A stretch of 26,565 bases of DNA, taken from the NCBI GenBank assembly GCA_050736615.1, contig JBOHWL010000274.1, forward strand, positions 1 to 26,565. Reading direction: 5' to 3'. A program made the position numbers and the translations under genes. Positions 8,013 to 15,800 of the stretch are shown piece by piece; the stretch's first letter is position 1; the number at the start of each line of letters is the position of its first letter. The notes beneath the pieces are model-generated. The model was not told the origin of the DNA. It saw nothing but the letters and a program-made list of their open reading frames with translations, and did no database searches. Origin of the DNA: JBOHWJ01 sp050736615 (GTDB lineage Bacteria; Desulfobacterota; Binatia; Binatales; Binataceae).

Positions 8013-8708
8013 ATGAATTCGACTCAAACGGAATCGAGCATCACGCGCATGCGGCGGGCGGCCCTGGTGGGGAAAAGCCGGCTCAATCGCTTCCTGGCAG
8101 TGGCTTTGACCCTCTCCGTGCTGGCGGCTCTGGCGCCTTGCCCGGCAGCACGGGCGGATGTCGGCGGTAGCCCGATGGAGGTGGTTCAGAGTGTGGTTAC
8201 ACGGGCGATAAAAGTGCTGCGCAACAAGTCCACACCAGCCGCGCAGCGCCGCGACGAGTTGCGCCGGATAGTCGTCGGCAATTTTGATTTTAACGCGATG
8301 TCACGTTCCGCACTCGGCTATCATTGGCGTACGCTTTCGAGCGGACAGCGCGCGGATTTCACCAACCTCTTCACCGCTTTCATCGAGGATGCTTATCTGA
8401 GCAAGATCAATGATTATTCGGGCCAGCAGGTCGCGTTCAAAGGCCAGCGTTCCCTGGGCCAAGGCTTCAGCCAGGTCGATACGAATATTATGGCGCCAGG
8501 CAAGCGGCCGATTTCAGTCAATTACTTACTGCTGCAAGGTGGTGGCGACTGGAGAATCTACGATGTGACGGTCGACAATATCAGCATCATCGCCAACTAT
8601 CGCAATCAGTTCAATCGCGTCATCAACGATCGAGGCTACAACGCTTTGATCAGCGATCTGCGCAGCAAGCAGCAGCAGTTGGCTGAAACCCTTGGAGAAC
8701 GCCGTTAG
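8013..8708 (+). CDS. mlaC: MlaC-type periplasmic phospholipid-binding protein
   Basis: The 231-residue ABC toluene-tolerance/Ttg2D-family protein carries phospholipid between MlaD and the outer-membrane MlaA complex. It begins with a long basic n-region, a hydrophobic core (about 27-44, RFLAVALTLSVLAALAPCPA) and a probable signal peptidase I site after ARA (near residue 49). Family features are the early SPMEVVQSVVTRAIKVL helix, FDFNAMSRSALGYHWRTLSSGQRADFTNLFTAFIEDAY, the YLLLQGGGDWRIYDVTVDNISIIANYR block and a C-terminal helix. It sits at the expected place after mlaD. The exact start is uncertain because several Met codons precede the hydrophobic core. Confidence 0.92.
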   Translation: MNSTQTESSITRMRRAALVGKSRLNRFLAVALTLSVLAALAPCPAARADVGGSPMEVVQSVVTRAIKVLRNKSTPAAQRRDELRRIVVGNFDFNAMSRSALGYHWRTLSSGQRADFTNLFTAFIEDAYLSKINDYSGQQVAFKGQRSLGQGFSQVDTNIMAPGKRPISVNYLLLQGGGDWRIYDVTVDNISIIANYRNQFNRVINDRGYNALISDLRSKQQQLAETLGERR

Positions 8709-8858
8709 CATTGGCTCACATCCAGCGCCCGGCGAGAAAGCCGAAAAAGGGAGTCAGCCGGGCCATGTCGATATATGGAGTCGTATAGGCCGATGCAAGC
8801 TCGCCCCCGCGTCAATCCGGACCGGCGGAAAAGTCCACGATGTGGGATTCAGAGGGAC

Positions 8859-9701
8859 ATGACAAAGCGACCACGCGCAACTATGATACCTTATACGAAG
8901 CCTAAGCGGCTCTCGGCTAGAGGCGATGTGTTACCGAAAATCTTAGGCGTATTGTTGGGGTTATTGCTGGTCGCCAATGCCGCGCCCGCATTCTGCCAAA
9001 ACTCTGGTTCGCCCTCAGAACCGGGTCAGCCACCAGAGTTGCCCGGCGAATACGCACCGCAGACTTACAGCGATCCCTTTGCGCCATTCAACGAAAAAAT
9101 GTTCTCGTTCAACCTGAAGCTCGACCATTATGTCGTGCACCCGGTTGCCAAGGGTTACGCCGACGTCCTGCCCAAGCCAGCCCGACAGAGCGTGGGCCGC
9201 TTCTTTGATAACATCAGCTTCATTCCACGTTTTGCCAACAACCTCTTCCAGCTTCGCGCACTGTTTGCGATGGAGGAGGTCGCTCGTTTTGGAATCAACT
9301 CGACGCTGGGGGTTGGCGGCTTGTTCGACCCCGCCACCAATTGGTTCGGAATACAAGAACATCCTGACGATTTCGGCCTGACGCTGGGCCACTACGGCGT
9401 TCCGACCGGACCTTACCTAGTCTTACCATTTCTCGGGCCGAAAACGATACGTTCCGTCGTTGGCTATGCTGCGGATGGATCAATGTGGCCGCTGCCCTAC
9501 TTCGTACCCTGGTACATCTATATACCGGCGGGAGCGGGCAAAAATGGTATTGAGGTGGTCAACTATCGCTCCTTGCATCTGAATCTGTTCGAAGAGGTGG
9601 ACCGCTACGCGATTGATCTCTACGGCGCGGTTCAAGACGGCTATCTGCAAACCCGCGCGGCCAAACTGCGCGAAATCAACGAAACCTCGCCCTGGCCCTG
9701 A
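8859..9701 (+). CDS. mlaA: MlaA/VacJ-type outer-membrane lipid transport protein
   Basis: The 280-residue form from ATG 8859 has an N-terminal export signal (hydrophobic about 28-42, ILGVLLGLLLVANAAPAF) and the VacJ domain: DPFAPFNEKMFSFNLKLDHYVVHPVAKGYADVLP, RFFDNISFIPRFANNLFQ, FGINSTLGVGGLFDPA, DFGLTLGHYGVPTGPYLVLPFLGP. MlaA forms a doughnut in the outer membrane that removes phospholipid from the outer leaflet. Its usual lipobox is not clear: the only nearby Cys is in PAFC, with Phe at -1, so it may be cleaved as a non-lipidated protein. An open frame continues back to 8775, but AGAGGG just before 8859 favours the later start. It is last in the operon and is followed by a hairpin terminator. 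Confidence 0.9.
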   Translation: MTKRPRATMIPYTKPKRLSARGDVLPKILGVLLGLLLVANAAPAFCQNSGSPSEPGQPPELPGEYAPQTYSDPFAPFNEKMFSFNLKLDHYVVHPVAKGYADVLPKPARQSVGRFFDNISFIPRFANNLFQLRALFAMEEVARFGINSTLGVGGLFDPATNWFGIQEHPDDFGLTLGHYGVPTGPYLVLPFLGPKTIRSVVGYAADGSMWPLPYFVPWYIYIPAGAGKNGIEVVNYRSLHLNLFEEVDRYAIDLYGAVQDGYLQTRAAKLREINETSPWP

Positions 9702-9725
9702 TAGCCACGTCCATACTAACGCAAG

Positions 9726-9758
9726 AAGACCCGCGCGCCAGGTCCGGCCGCGGGTCTT
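9726..9758. terminator. Intrinsic, probably bidirectional, terminator between mlaA and lipA
   Basis: AAGACCCGCG (9726-9735) pairs perfectly with CGCGGGTCTT (9749-9758) around a 13-nt loop, followed on the plus strand by TCGTT and on the minus strand by CTTGCGTT. It lies between two convergent operons, 25 bases after mlaA and 31 bases after lipA. Confidence 0.75.
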
Positions 9759-9788
9759 TCGTTATCCAGCATGCCAATCGCGGCGTGC

Positions 9789-10652
9789 TTAGTTGACATG
9801 CTCCCAGGCGTGATAGGAACTGCGCACCAGCGGCCCCGATTCCACGTGACGGAAGCCCAATTCAAGTGCGAGGCCGCGGAGTTCAGCGAATTCTTCCGGG
9901 TGTACATAACGCACCACAGGAAGATGTTCGCGGCTTGGCCGCAGATATTGCCCCAAGGTCAGAATGTCGCATTCGACACCGCGCAAGTCGCGCAGCACTT
10001 CGAGTAATTCATCGCGCTCTTCACCCAACCCCAGCATGATGCCGGCTTTAGTTAGGACCGGCCGTTCAAGCTCGCGCCCGATTTCTTTTGCATACCTGAG
10101 CACGTCCAACGAGCGCTCGTAACGGCCGCCCGGACGGCAGGACCGATAAAGGCTCGGTACCGTTTCGATATTGTGGTTGTAGATATCGACGGGCGAACCC
10201 ATCACCGTCGCGACGCTGTGATGAGAACCTTTAAAGTCGGGCACCAGCACTTCGACCCGTGCCGACGCCAGCATTGACTTGATCGCGCTAGCGGTCGCAG
10301 CGAAATGCGCGGCGCCGCCGTCGCTCAGATCGTCACGATCAACCGAAGTCACCACCACATGTTGCAAGTTCAGCCGCGCGACGGCTTCGGCGATACGACG
10401 CGGCTCGTCGGGATCCAATGGCCGGGCACGCCCATGCGCAACCGCGCAATAAGGGCAATTGCGCGTGCACACATCGCCCATCAGCATGAAGGTCGCGGTT
10501 CGATGGCCGAAACATTCGCCGATATTCGGGCAGCACGCCTCCTGACATACGGTATGCAGCTTGAGCTCGGCGAGCAGAGCCTTGGTGCGGAAGTACTCAG
10601 GCGAAACCGGCGCTCGGACCTTGATCCAGTCGGGATGTTTGCGCTCGATCAT
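9789..10652 (-). CDS. lipA: Lipoyl synthase (radical SAM)
   Basis: This 287-residue enzyme inserts two sulfur atoms into octanoyl groups on lipoyl domains. The auxiliary cluster motif CX4CX5C is Cys36, Cys41, Cys47 (CQEACCPNIGEC, with an extra Cys40). The radical SAM motif CX3CX2C is Cys62, Cys66, Cys69 (CTRNCPYC). The C-terminal RSSYHA carries the conserved serine that ligates the auxiliary cluster. The start is ATG 10652 (MIERKHPDWIKVRAP), the usual LipA N-terminus, 4 bases after the lipB stop; the frame is open further upstream into lipB, but that part is not LipA-like. It is the last gene of the pdh-lip cluster and supplies the cofactor for the E2 encoded three genes upstream. Confidence 0.96.
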   Translation of the reverse strand: MIERKHPDWIKVRAPVSPEYFRTKALLAELKLHTVCQEACCPNIGECFGHRTATFMLMGDVCTRNCPYCAVAHGRARPLDPDEPRRIAEAVARLNLQHVVVTSVDRDDLSDGGAAHFAATASAIKSMLASARVEVLVPDFKGSHHSVATVMGSPVDIYNHNIETVPSLYRSCRPGGRYERSLDVLRYAKEIGRELERPVLTKAGIMLGLGEERDELLEVLRDLRGVECDILTLGQYLRPSREHLPVVRYVHPEEFAELRGLALELGFRHVESGPLVRSSYHAWEHVN

Positions 10653-10656
10653 TCCT

Positions 10657-11361
10657 CTACCTGTGAGCTTCGCCAGCGCTCCTGCCGGGATCAACCAGGT
10701 GCCAAAGCGAAGCCGGCTCAATCATGGAAATACTCTGATAGTTGAACTGACGGACGAATTCGTCTTCGATCCGCTCAGCCACGGCGGCCATCGCGACTTC
10801 ATGCCCGAGTGCCGCGATCGAGGTCATGCGGCAGCCGTCGATTCCGCACGGGATCATCGCGTCGAAATAACTCAAATCGGGACAGACATTGAGCGCGAAG
10901 CCGTGCCGCGTCACCCAGCGGCGAAGTCCGACCCCGATGGAAGCTAGCTTGCGCATCCCGACCCACACGCCGGTTAATCCGTCCCGGCGTCCGGCGCAAA
11001 TATCGAAGCGCGCCAGCGCGCTGATCACAACCTGCTCGAGCGCGCGCAAATAAAGCATCACATCCCGCGCGCCGTCCTCGAGTTTCAAGATCGGATAGCC
11101 GACCAGTTGTCCGGGACCGTGATAGGTGACCTGGCCGCCGCGCGAGACGCGAAAAACCGGCACATCAGACCGTCGCGTGAGCAGAAAACGCTCGTCAGCA
11201 CCGCGTCCGAGCGTGAACACGTGCGTATGTTCGAGCACCAGGAGCGCATCGCCAATCCGATCATGCAAACGCGCCTCGACCAGCGCTTCCTGAAGCTTCA
11301 GCGCGGCTTGATAATCGACCATGCCGAGCCGCGCCACGCTCAGCCTCCGGGTGGAATCCAT
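10657..11361 (-). CDS. lipB: Lipoyl (octanoyl) transferase
   Basis: This 234-residue protein moves octanoyl groups from acyl carrier protein to lipoyl domains, the step before LipA. Hallmarks: RGGQVTYHGPGQLVGYPI (74-91), the catalytic lysine in KLASIGV (Lys138), HGFALNV and the nucleophile Cys172 in IPCGI. ATG 11361 lies 5 bases after the lpd stop; its Shine-Dalgarno is weak, so translation is probably coupled to lpd. The C-terminus runs a little past the usual family end (HLVDPGRSAGEAHR). It lies between lpd and lipA. Confidence 0.95.
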   Translation of the reverse strand: MDSTRRLSVARLGMVDYQAALKLQEALVEARLHDRIGDALLVLEHTHVFTLGRGADERFLLTRRSDVPVFRVSRGGQVTYHGPGQLVGYPILKLEDGARDVMLYLRALEQVVISALARFDICAGRRDGLTGVWVGMRKLASIGVGLRRWVTRHGFALNVCPDLSYFDAMIPCGIDGCRMTSIAALGHEVAMAAVAERIEDEFVRQFNYQSISMIEPASLWHLVDPGRSAGEAHR

Positions 11362-11366
11362 TGCAC

Positions 11367-12785
11367 TTAGTAATTAATTGCCTCGCCCTCGGCCGCCAGT
11401 GCCGCTTCCATGATCGCTTCCGATAGCGTCGGATGTGGATGGACCGCGCGGCCAACTTCCGCCGTCGTGGTCTCGAGTGTTTTGCCGAGCACGATTTCCG
11501 AAATCAGATTGGTCGCCTGATGGCCGATGATCTGACATCCGATGACTTCGCCGTACTGCTTGCTCGCGACCAGTTTGACAAAGCCTTCGGTTTGATTAAC
11601 GGCGACCGCTTTGCCATTGGCGCGAAACGGCATGCGGCCAATTTTTACCTCGATCCCGCGCGCACGCGCTTGCGCCTCGTTCAAGCCGACGGTCGCGACT
11701 TCCGGCTCGCAATAAATACACGCGGGCACCGAAAGCAGGTCGAAACCCGGTTCGCGCATTCCGGCCATGATTTCGATGGCGGCGATGCCTTCCGCCGAGG
11801 CCTTGTGCGCGAGCAGCGGTGGCCGCACGACATCGCCGATCGCATAAACCGATGGGCATGCGGTGCGAAATGAATCGTCGATCGTGATGAAACCACCGTG
11901 ATCGGCTTCAATTCCAACCTTTTCCAGACCGAGACCGCGGCTTAGCGGACCGCGCCCGACCGCCGCCAGGATCGCTTCGGCCTGGACGGTCTTGGCGCTG
12001 CCGCTCGCATCCAAGGTCACTGTCCATCCATCGTTTCCATTGCCGCGCGCCATTGATTTATAGCCATGCCCGAGCATCAGGTTGACGCCGCGTTTGACGA
12101 AGGTCTTGCGCAATTCCTCGGCGACTTCGCTGTCGAAGCCGGGCAGCACCTGCTTCTCCAATTCCACAATCGTCACCTTGGCGCCGAAAGCCTGATAAAA
12201 GTAGCCGAACTCAAGGCCGATCGCGCCAGCCCCGATAATCACGATGCTGGCGGGCAGATGATCGTGCACGAGCGCTTCCTTGCTGGTCATCATGCCGTCG
12301 CCCACCTTCATGCCCGGAAAAAGCTTCTCGCCCGAGCCGGTGGCCAGCAGAATACGTTCGGCTTCGATCGCTTCGGCATGTGGTGGCGGTTTGCCCGGCG
12401 CCGGGGTCAACGCCACGGTGTTTGGCCCGGCGAGCGTGCCGGCGGCTTCGAACAAATCGATCTTGTTTTTGCGAAACAGGTAGCGCACGCCTTTCGACAA
12501 TTTGTCCGCGGCCTCGCGGCTGCGGGCGATCACGCGCTTGAAATCAAAGGTGATCTCGCCAACTTCGATACCGTGTTCATGGGTGGCGCCGCGGATCGAT
12601 TCCATGGTTTCGGCCGAGTTGAGCAGCGCCTTTGACGGTATGCAGCCCCAGTTGAGGCATACGCCGCCCGGATTGTCGCGCTCAATCACGGCGACGCGCA
12701 TCTTGAGCTGGGCGGCGCGAATCGCGGCGGTGTAGCCGCCCGGTCCCGAGCCGATCACGGCGAGGTCATAGCGTGAATTAGCCAA
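11367..12785 (-). CDS. lpdA: Dihydrolipoamide dehydrogenase (E3)
   Basis: The 472-residue flavoprotein reoxidises dihydrolipoyl groups of E2 with NAD+. It has the FAD-binding GSGPGGYTAAIRAAQ (12-26), the redox disulfide Cys43/Cys48 in GGVCLNWGCIPSKAL, the NAD-binding GAGAIGLEFGYF, and the C-terminal catalytic pair His451/Glu456 in HPHPTLSE. Length is normal. The start codon is TTG, supported by AGAGGA eight bases upstream and by the position of the FAD motif. It lies between pdhC and lipB, which assigns it to the pyruvate dehydrogenase complex here, though a single E3 may serve other 2-oxoacid dehydrogenases too. Confidence 0.96.
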   Translation of the reverse strand: MANSRYDLAVIGSGPGGYTAAIRAAQLKMRVAVIERDNPGGVCLNWGCIPSKALLNSAETMESIRGATHEHGIEVGEITFDFKRVIARSREAADKLSKGVRYLFRKNKIDLFEAAGTLAGPNTVALTPAPGKPPPHAEAIEAERILLATGSGEKLFPGMKVGDGMMTSKEALVHDHLPASIVIIGAGAIGLEFGYFYQAFGAKVTIVELEKQVLPGFDSEVAEELRKTFVKRGVNLMLGHGYKSMARGNGNDGWTVTLDASGSAKTVQAEAILAAVGRGPLSRGLGLEKVGIEADHGGFITIDDSFRTACPSVYAIGDVVRPPLLAHKASAEGIAAIEIMAGMREPGFDLLSVPACIYCEPEVATVGLNEAQARARGIEVKIGRMPFRANGKAVAVNQTEGFVKLVASKQYGEVIGCQIIGHQATNLISEIVLGKTLETTTAEVGRAVHPHPTLSEAIMEAALAAEGEAINY

Positions 12786-12793
12786 GTACTTGT

Positions 12794-12799
12794 TCCTCT
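12794..12799 (-). promoter_or_regulatory. Shine-Dalgarno AGAGGA supporting the TTG start of lpdA
   Basis: On the minus strand AGAGGA ends eight bases before the TTG at 12785. It supports the non-ATG start of the E3 gene. Confidence 0.6.
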
Positions 12800-12839
12800 A
12801 AAACGGCCGCGCGCGGGCGCGGAATGCATGCTTGGAGCC

Positions 12840-14366
12840 TCAGATCAGCAAGCTCGCCGGGTTTTCCAGAAAACGCTTGATTTCGTTGAGAAAGCGCGCC
12901 CCAATCACACCGTCGATAATACGATGGTCGCACGCCACCGTCATCATCATGGTCTTGCCGACCGCGAGTTGACCGTTGCGCACGATCGGGCGGTCCTTGA
13001 TCGCGCTTACCGCCAGAATCGCGGCTTGCGGCGGAATAATCACAGCGGCGAAATGTTCCACGCCGAGCATCCCCATATTTGAGATGGTGAACGTCGAGCC
13101 TGACATCTCATCCGCAGTGAACCCGCCATGCGCCGCTTTGTTTACCAACTTATGCGCGGCGCGGGCGATCTCCGGCAGGCTCAGCCGCTCGCATTGTTTG
13201 ATCACGGGCACGATCAGTCCGTCTTCGACCGCAACCGCCATCCCGATATTGATATTCGGGAAGATCACGATGCCATCGTCCTGGTAACTGGCGTTCATGC
13301 GCGTATAGCGGCTGAGCGCGAGCGCGGTCGCCTTGATCACGATGTCGTTATAGGAAACATCCTCGTCGAAGATCTCCGTAGCTTCGAGCGAACCCTTGAG
13401 TTTAACCGCCTCCTCCATGTCCACCTCGACGGTGACATAGAAGTGTGGAATTTCACGCTTGGATTGGGCCATCCGATGCGCAATGGTCTTGCGCATTTTC
13501 GACAATTCCTCGCGTGAACCGGGCAAGCCTTCGCGTGGGGCGACCAGACGGCGAAAGCGAAACAGTTGCTGTTCGCGCAGGAAACTGTCGACATCCCGCT
13601 TGGTTACACGCCCGTCAGGGCCGGTACCATGAATCTGCGTGATATCGATGCCGGCTTCCTCGGCGGCTCGGCGCGCCAATGGCGACGCGCGCAACTTGCC
13701 CGCCTCCGCCCCACGCGCGGCGGTGTCCGGCAGCGTGAGCGTGGCCAACGCGATCTCCTGGCGCGGCGGCGCCGCAATCGCCGTCGGCGCGGCCGAAGGA
13801 TTGGCACTCATTGCCGGATGGAAGCGTGGAGCTGGCTGATTGTCATCAGCACCTTCAGAGCGCTGCGCACCGTTGGTGTCGTACTCCGCTTCGGTTTCAC
13901 GCGGTTCGGCGCGCAAGCGGCTGGCGTGCAACTCGTCGTCACGATCGCGCGCGCGGGCCGGCCGCGCTTCCGATGAGCGCAATTCCGTGGCACCTTCGCG
14001 CCGGCGCCGCTGAGAGCGGGCGGACGGTGGCGACGGCTTCGGCGACTGCTCATTGGCTTCGGCGGCAGAAGCTTCCTCCGCCGCCTCAGCCACCGGGCCG
14101 GCCGGATGCGAGGCCGTTGTCTTTTCACCCGCCGGCGCGATCAAGGCGATAACCGCGCCAACCCGAGCGCTCTCGCCCTCCTTGAGCTTTAATTCCTGCA
14201 GCACGCCATCATCGAACGCTTCCATAATCATGTCGGCCTTATCGGTCTCGACTTCCGCGATCGCATCGCCGTGATGAATTTCGTCGCCGGGATGTTTAAG
14301 CCAGCGCAGGATTTTGCCCTCCTCCATGGTGTCGGAGAGCTTGGGCATCGTAATCTCATTGCTCAT
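12840..14366 (-). CDS. pdhC: Dihydrolipoyl acetyltransferase (E2 of pyruvate dehydrogenase)
   Basis: The 508-residue E2 forms the core of the complex. Domains in order: one lipoyl domain (about 3-78, lipoyl Lys43 in ETDKAD), a long linker (about 82-222), the E1/E3-binding domain (about 225-261, RASPLARRAAEEAGIDITQI, GRVTKRDV), and the acetyltransferase domain (about 285-508) with DHRIIDG (480-486; His481, Asp485). The linker is odd: instead of the common Ala/Pro swinging arm, residues 110-175 are rich in Arg, Glu and Asp (RSQRRRREGATELRSS; ARPARARDRDDELHASRLRA). The start ATG 14366 is preceded by GGAAAGGG. It lies 54 bases upstream of lpd, and its 5' side is separated from pdhB by a 450-base gap. 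Confidence 0.95.
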   Translation of the reverse strand: MSNEITMPKLSDTMEEGKILRWLKHPGDEIHHGDAIAEVETDKADMIMEAFDDGVLQELKLKEGESARVGAVIALIAPAGEKTTASHPAGPVAEAAEEASAAEANEQSPKPSPPSARSQRRRREGATELRSSEARPARARDRDDELHASRLRAEPRETEAEYDTNGAQRSEGADDNQPAPRFHPAMSANPSAAPTAIAAPPRQEIALATLTLPDTAARGAEAGKLRASPLARRAAEEAGIDITQIHGTGPDGRVTKRDVDSFLREQQLFRFRRLVAPREGLPGSREELSKMRKTIAHRMAQSKREIPHFYVTVEVDMEEAVKLKGSLEATEIFDEDVSYNDIVIKATALALSRYTRMNASYQDDGIVIFPNINIGMAVAVEDGLIVPVIKQCERLSLPEIARAAHKLVNKAAHGGFTADEMSGSTFTISNMGMLGVEHFAAVIIPPQAAILAVSAIKDRPIVRNGQLAVGKTMMMTVACDHRIIDGVIGARFLNEIKRFLENPASLLI

Positions 14367-14487
14367 GGCACAACCCTTTCCGTATCTTGCACGAAAACGA
14401 GGCCGCCGCTGTGTTGTTCGGTCCGGTTCACCGGGAGAGCCCGCCGCTGCGCGGTCAAAGGCAGGCGGCGCGCGACGCGCGATTGCC

Positions 14488-14493
14488 GGAGGT
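14488..14493 (+). promoter_or_regulatory. Shine-Dalgarno GGAGGT for the antisense small gene
   Basis: GGAGGT ends seven bases before the ATG at 14501. It is the main evidence that translation starts there rather than at 14387. Confidence 0.55.
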
Positions 14494-14500
14494 CGCGGGA

Positions 14501-14776
14501 ATGCCCCAGATACACGAGGCTGATTGGCTGAAAGTGGGCTTCTACTGGATGGCGCTCGCGGTTGCGGCCAGTGCGCCGGGAATGTTCCTGATCGCGCGCA
14601 CGGTGATTATTTTGACGCTGGCGATTCACGTGGTCGAGGCCTTTTACAGTCTTAAATTGAGTGCGCGGCTTGGCGCGCCGCGTAGGCAATGGTTCTGGCG
14701 GACACTCCTGCTGGGCATCTTCTCGCTAAGAAGGCTCCGCGCCGAAAACGGCCTAAGTGTCATCCGTCCAAAATAA
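14501..14776 (+). CDS. Small two-helix membrane protein, antisense within the pdh cluster
   Basis: The 91-residue product (MPQIHEADWLKVGFYWMALA...) shows two hydrophobic helices: about 9-29 (LKVGFYWMALAVAASAPGMFL) and 32-48 (RTVIILTLAIHVVEAFY), then a basic amphipathic segment (LKLSARLGAPRRQWFWRTLLLGIFSLRRLRAE). The invariant-looking 'IHVVEAFYS' with an aromatic/basic tail recalls TMEM254/DUF4499-type small membrane proteins, but I am not certain. A good Shine-Dalgarno supports the start. It lies on the plus strand, entirely within the pdhB-pdhC gap, opposite to the surrounding operon, so it must have its own promoter or be read from antisense transcription. No role in pyruvate dehydrogenase is implied. 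Confidence 0.65.
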   Translation: MPQIHEADWLKVGFYWMALAVAASAPGMFLIARTVIILTLAIHVVEAFYSLKLSARLGAPRRQWFWRTLLLGIFSLRRLRAENGLSVIRPK

Positions 14777-14816
14777 ACGCGGTGCATCACGCCCGAACAC
14801 GCGATCGCGAAGTTGG

Positions 14817-15788
14817 CTAAACCAGCCGTTCCGCTACTCTCACTATATCAGCCGCGCTCGGCAGTGCCGCCTTTTCCAGCCGCGCGTTATAGGGCATCGG
14901 CGTATCTAGCGTGGCCACGCGCTCAACCGGGGCGTCGAGCAGGTCAAAGGCATTCTCGTGAATCTGCTCGGCGATCTCCGCGCCCGCGCCGCCAGTGCGC
15001 CAGCCTTCATACACGACGACCGCCTTTCCCGTCTTCCGGACCGATTCGACCACGGTCGTGATGTCGAGCGGATTGAGCGTGCGCAGGTCGATTACCTCGG
15101 CGTCGATGCCCTCGTTTTCCAAGGCATCCGCGGCGCTCAGCGCATCGTATACGCACTTGGAATAGGAAATAACGGTTATGTCTTTGCCTTCGCGGCAAAC
15201 CCGGGCCTGGCCGAGTGGCACCAGGTGTTCGCCCTCGGGCACCTCGCCTTTCACTCCGTAGAGCGATTCATGCTCGAGGAACATTACCGGATCATCCTGG
15301 CGCACGCAGGTTTTGAGCAGGCCCTTGGCGTCGGCCGGCGTGGCGGGAATAACCACGCGCAGTCCGGGACAGTGCAAAAAATACGCTTCGAGGCTTTGGC
15401 TGTGCTGCGCGCCGAGCTGATGGCCGGCGCCTTGAGGCGCGCGAATCACAATCGGCACCTTGGCATGACCACCGTACATATAATGAATCTTGGCGGCGTG
15501 ATTGACGATTTGATCCATCGCGAGCAGGCTGAAGTTGACCGTCATCAGTTCGACGATAGGTCTCAAACCGCCCATTGCCGCACCGATGCCAGAACCGACG
15601 ATTGTCAGTTCTGAAATTGGCGTATCGCGCACTCGCTTCTCGCCAAATATCGCCAGTAAGCCGTCGGTGACTTTGAACGCGCCGCCGAAATAGCCAACTT
15701 CCTCGCCCATGATAAAGACCCGCTCGTCGCGATCGAGTTCCTCGCGCAGGGCCTGATTGAGCGCTTCACGATAGGTTATCTGAGCCAT
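14817..15788 (-). CDS. pdhB: Pyruvate dehydrogenase E1 component, beta subunit
   Basis: The 323-residue subunit pairs with PdhA in the alpha2beta2 thiamine-diphosphate enzyme that decarboxylates pyruvate and acetylates E2. It begins with the typical TYREALNQALREELDRDERVFIMGEEVG. The glutamate that activates the cofactor is Glu60 in RDTPISE. Other family segments are VIRAPQGAGHQLGAQHSQSLEAYF, VVIPATPADAKGLLK and the C-terminal transketolase-like domain from DITVISYSKCVYDALSAA. The start ATG 15788 has GAGG upstream and lies 12 bases after pdhA. Branched-chain 2-oxoacid E1 is the alternative substrate class; linkage to lip genes and absence of branched-chain genes favour pyruvate. Confidence 0.94.
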   Translation of the reverse strand: MAQITYREALNQALREELDRDERVFIMGEEVGYFGGAFKVTDGLLAIFGEKRVRDTPISELTIVGSGIGAAMGGLRPIVELMTVNFSLLAMDQIVNHAAKIHYMYGGHAKVPIVIRAPQGAGHQLGAQHSQSLEAYFLHCPGLRVVIPATPADAKGLLKTCVRQDDPVMFLEHESLYGVKGEVPEGEHLVPLGQARVCREGKDITVISYSKCVYDALSAADALENEGIDAEVIDLRTLNPLDITTVVESVRKTGKAVVVYEGWRTGGAGAEIAEQIHENAFDLLDAPVERVATLDTPMPYNARLEKAALPSAADIVRVAERLV

Positions 15789-15800
15789 TGAGCGCGCCTC

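Noticed and set aside
11433..13594. Several plus-strand frames of 129-189 codons within lpd and pdhC
   Set aside because: They lie opposite genes with intact motifs, have no ribosome sites, and show no recognisable domain.
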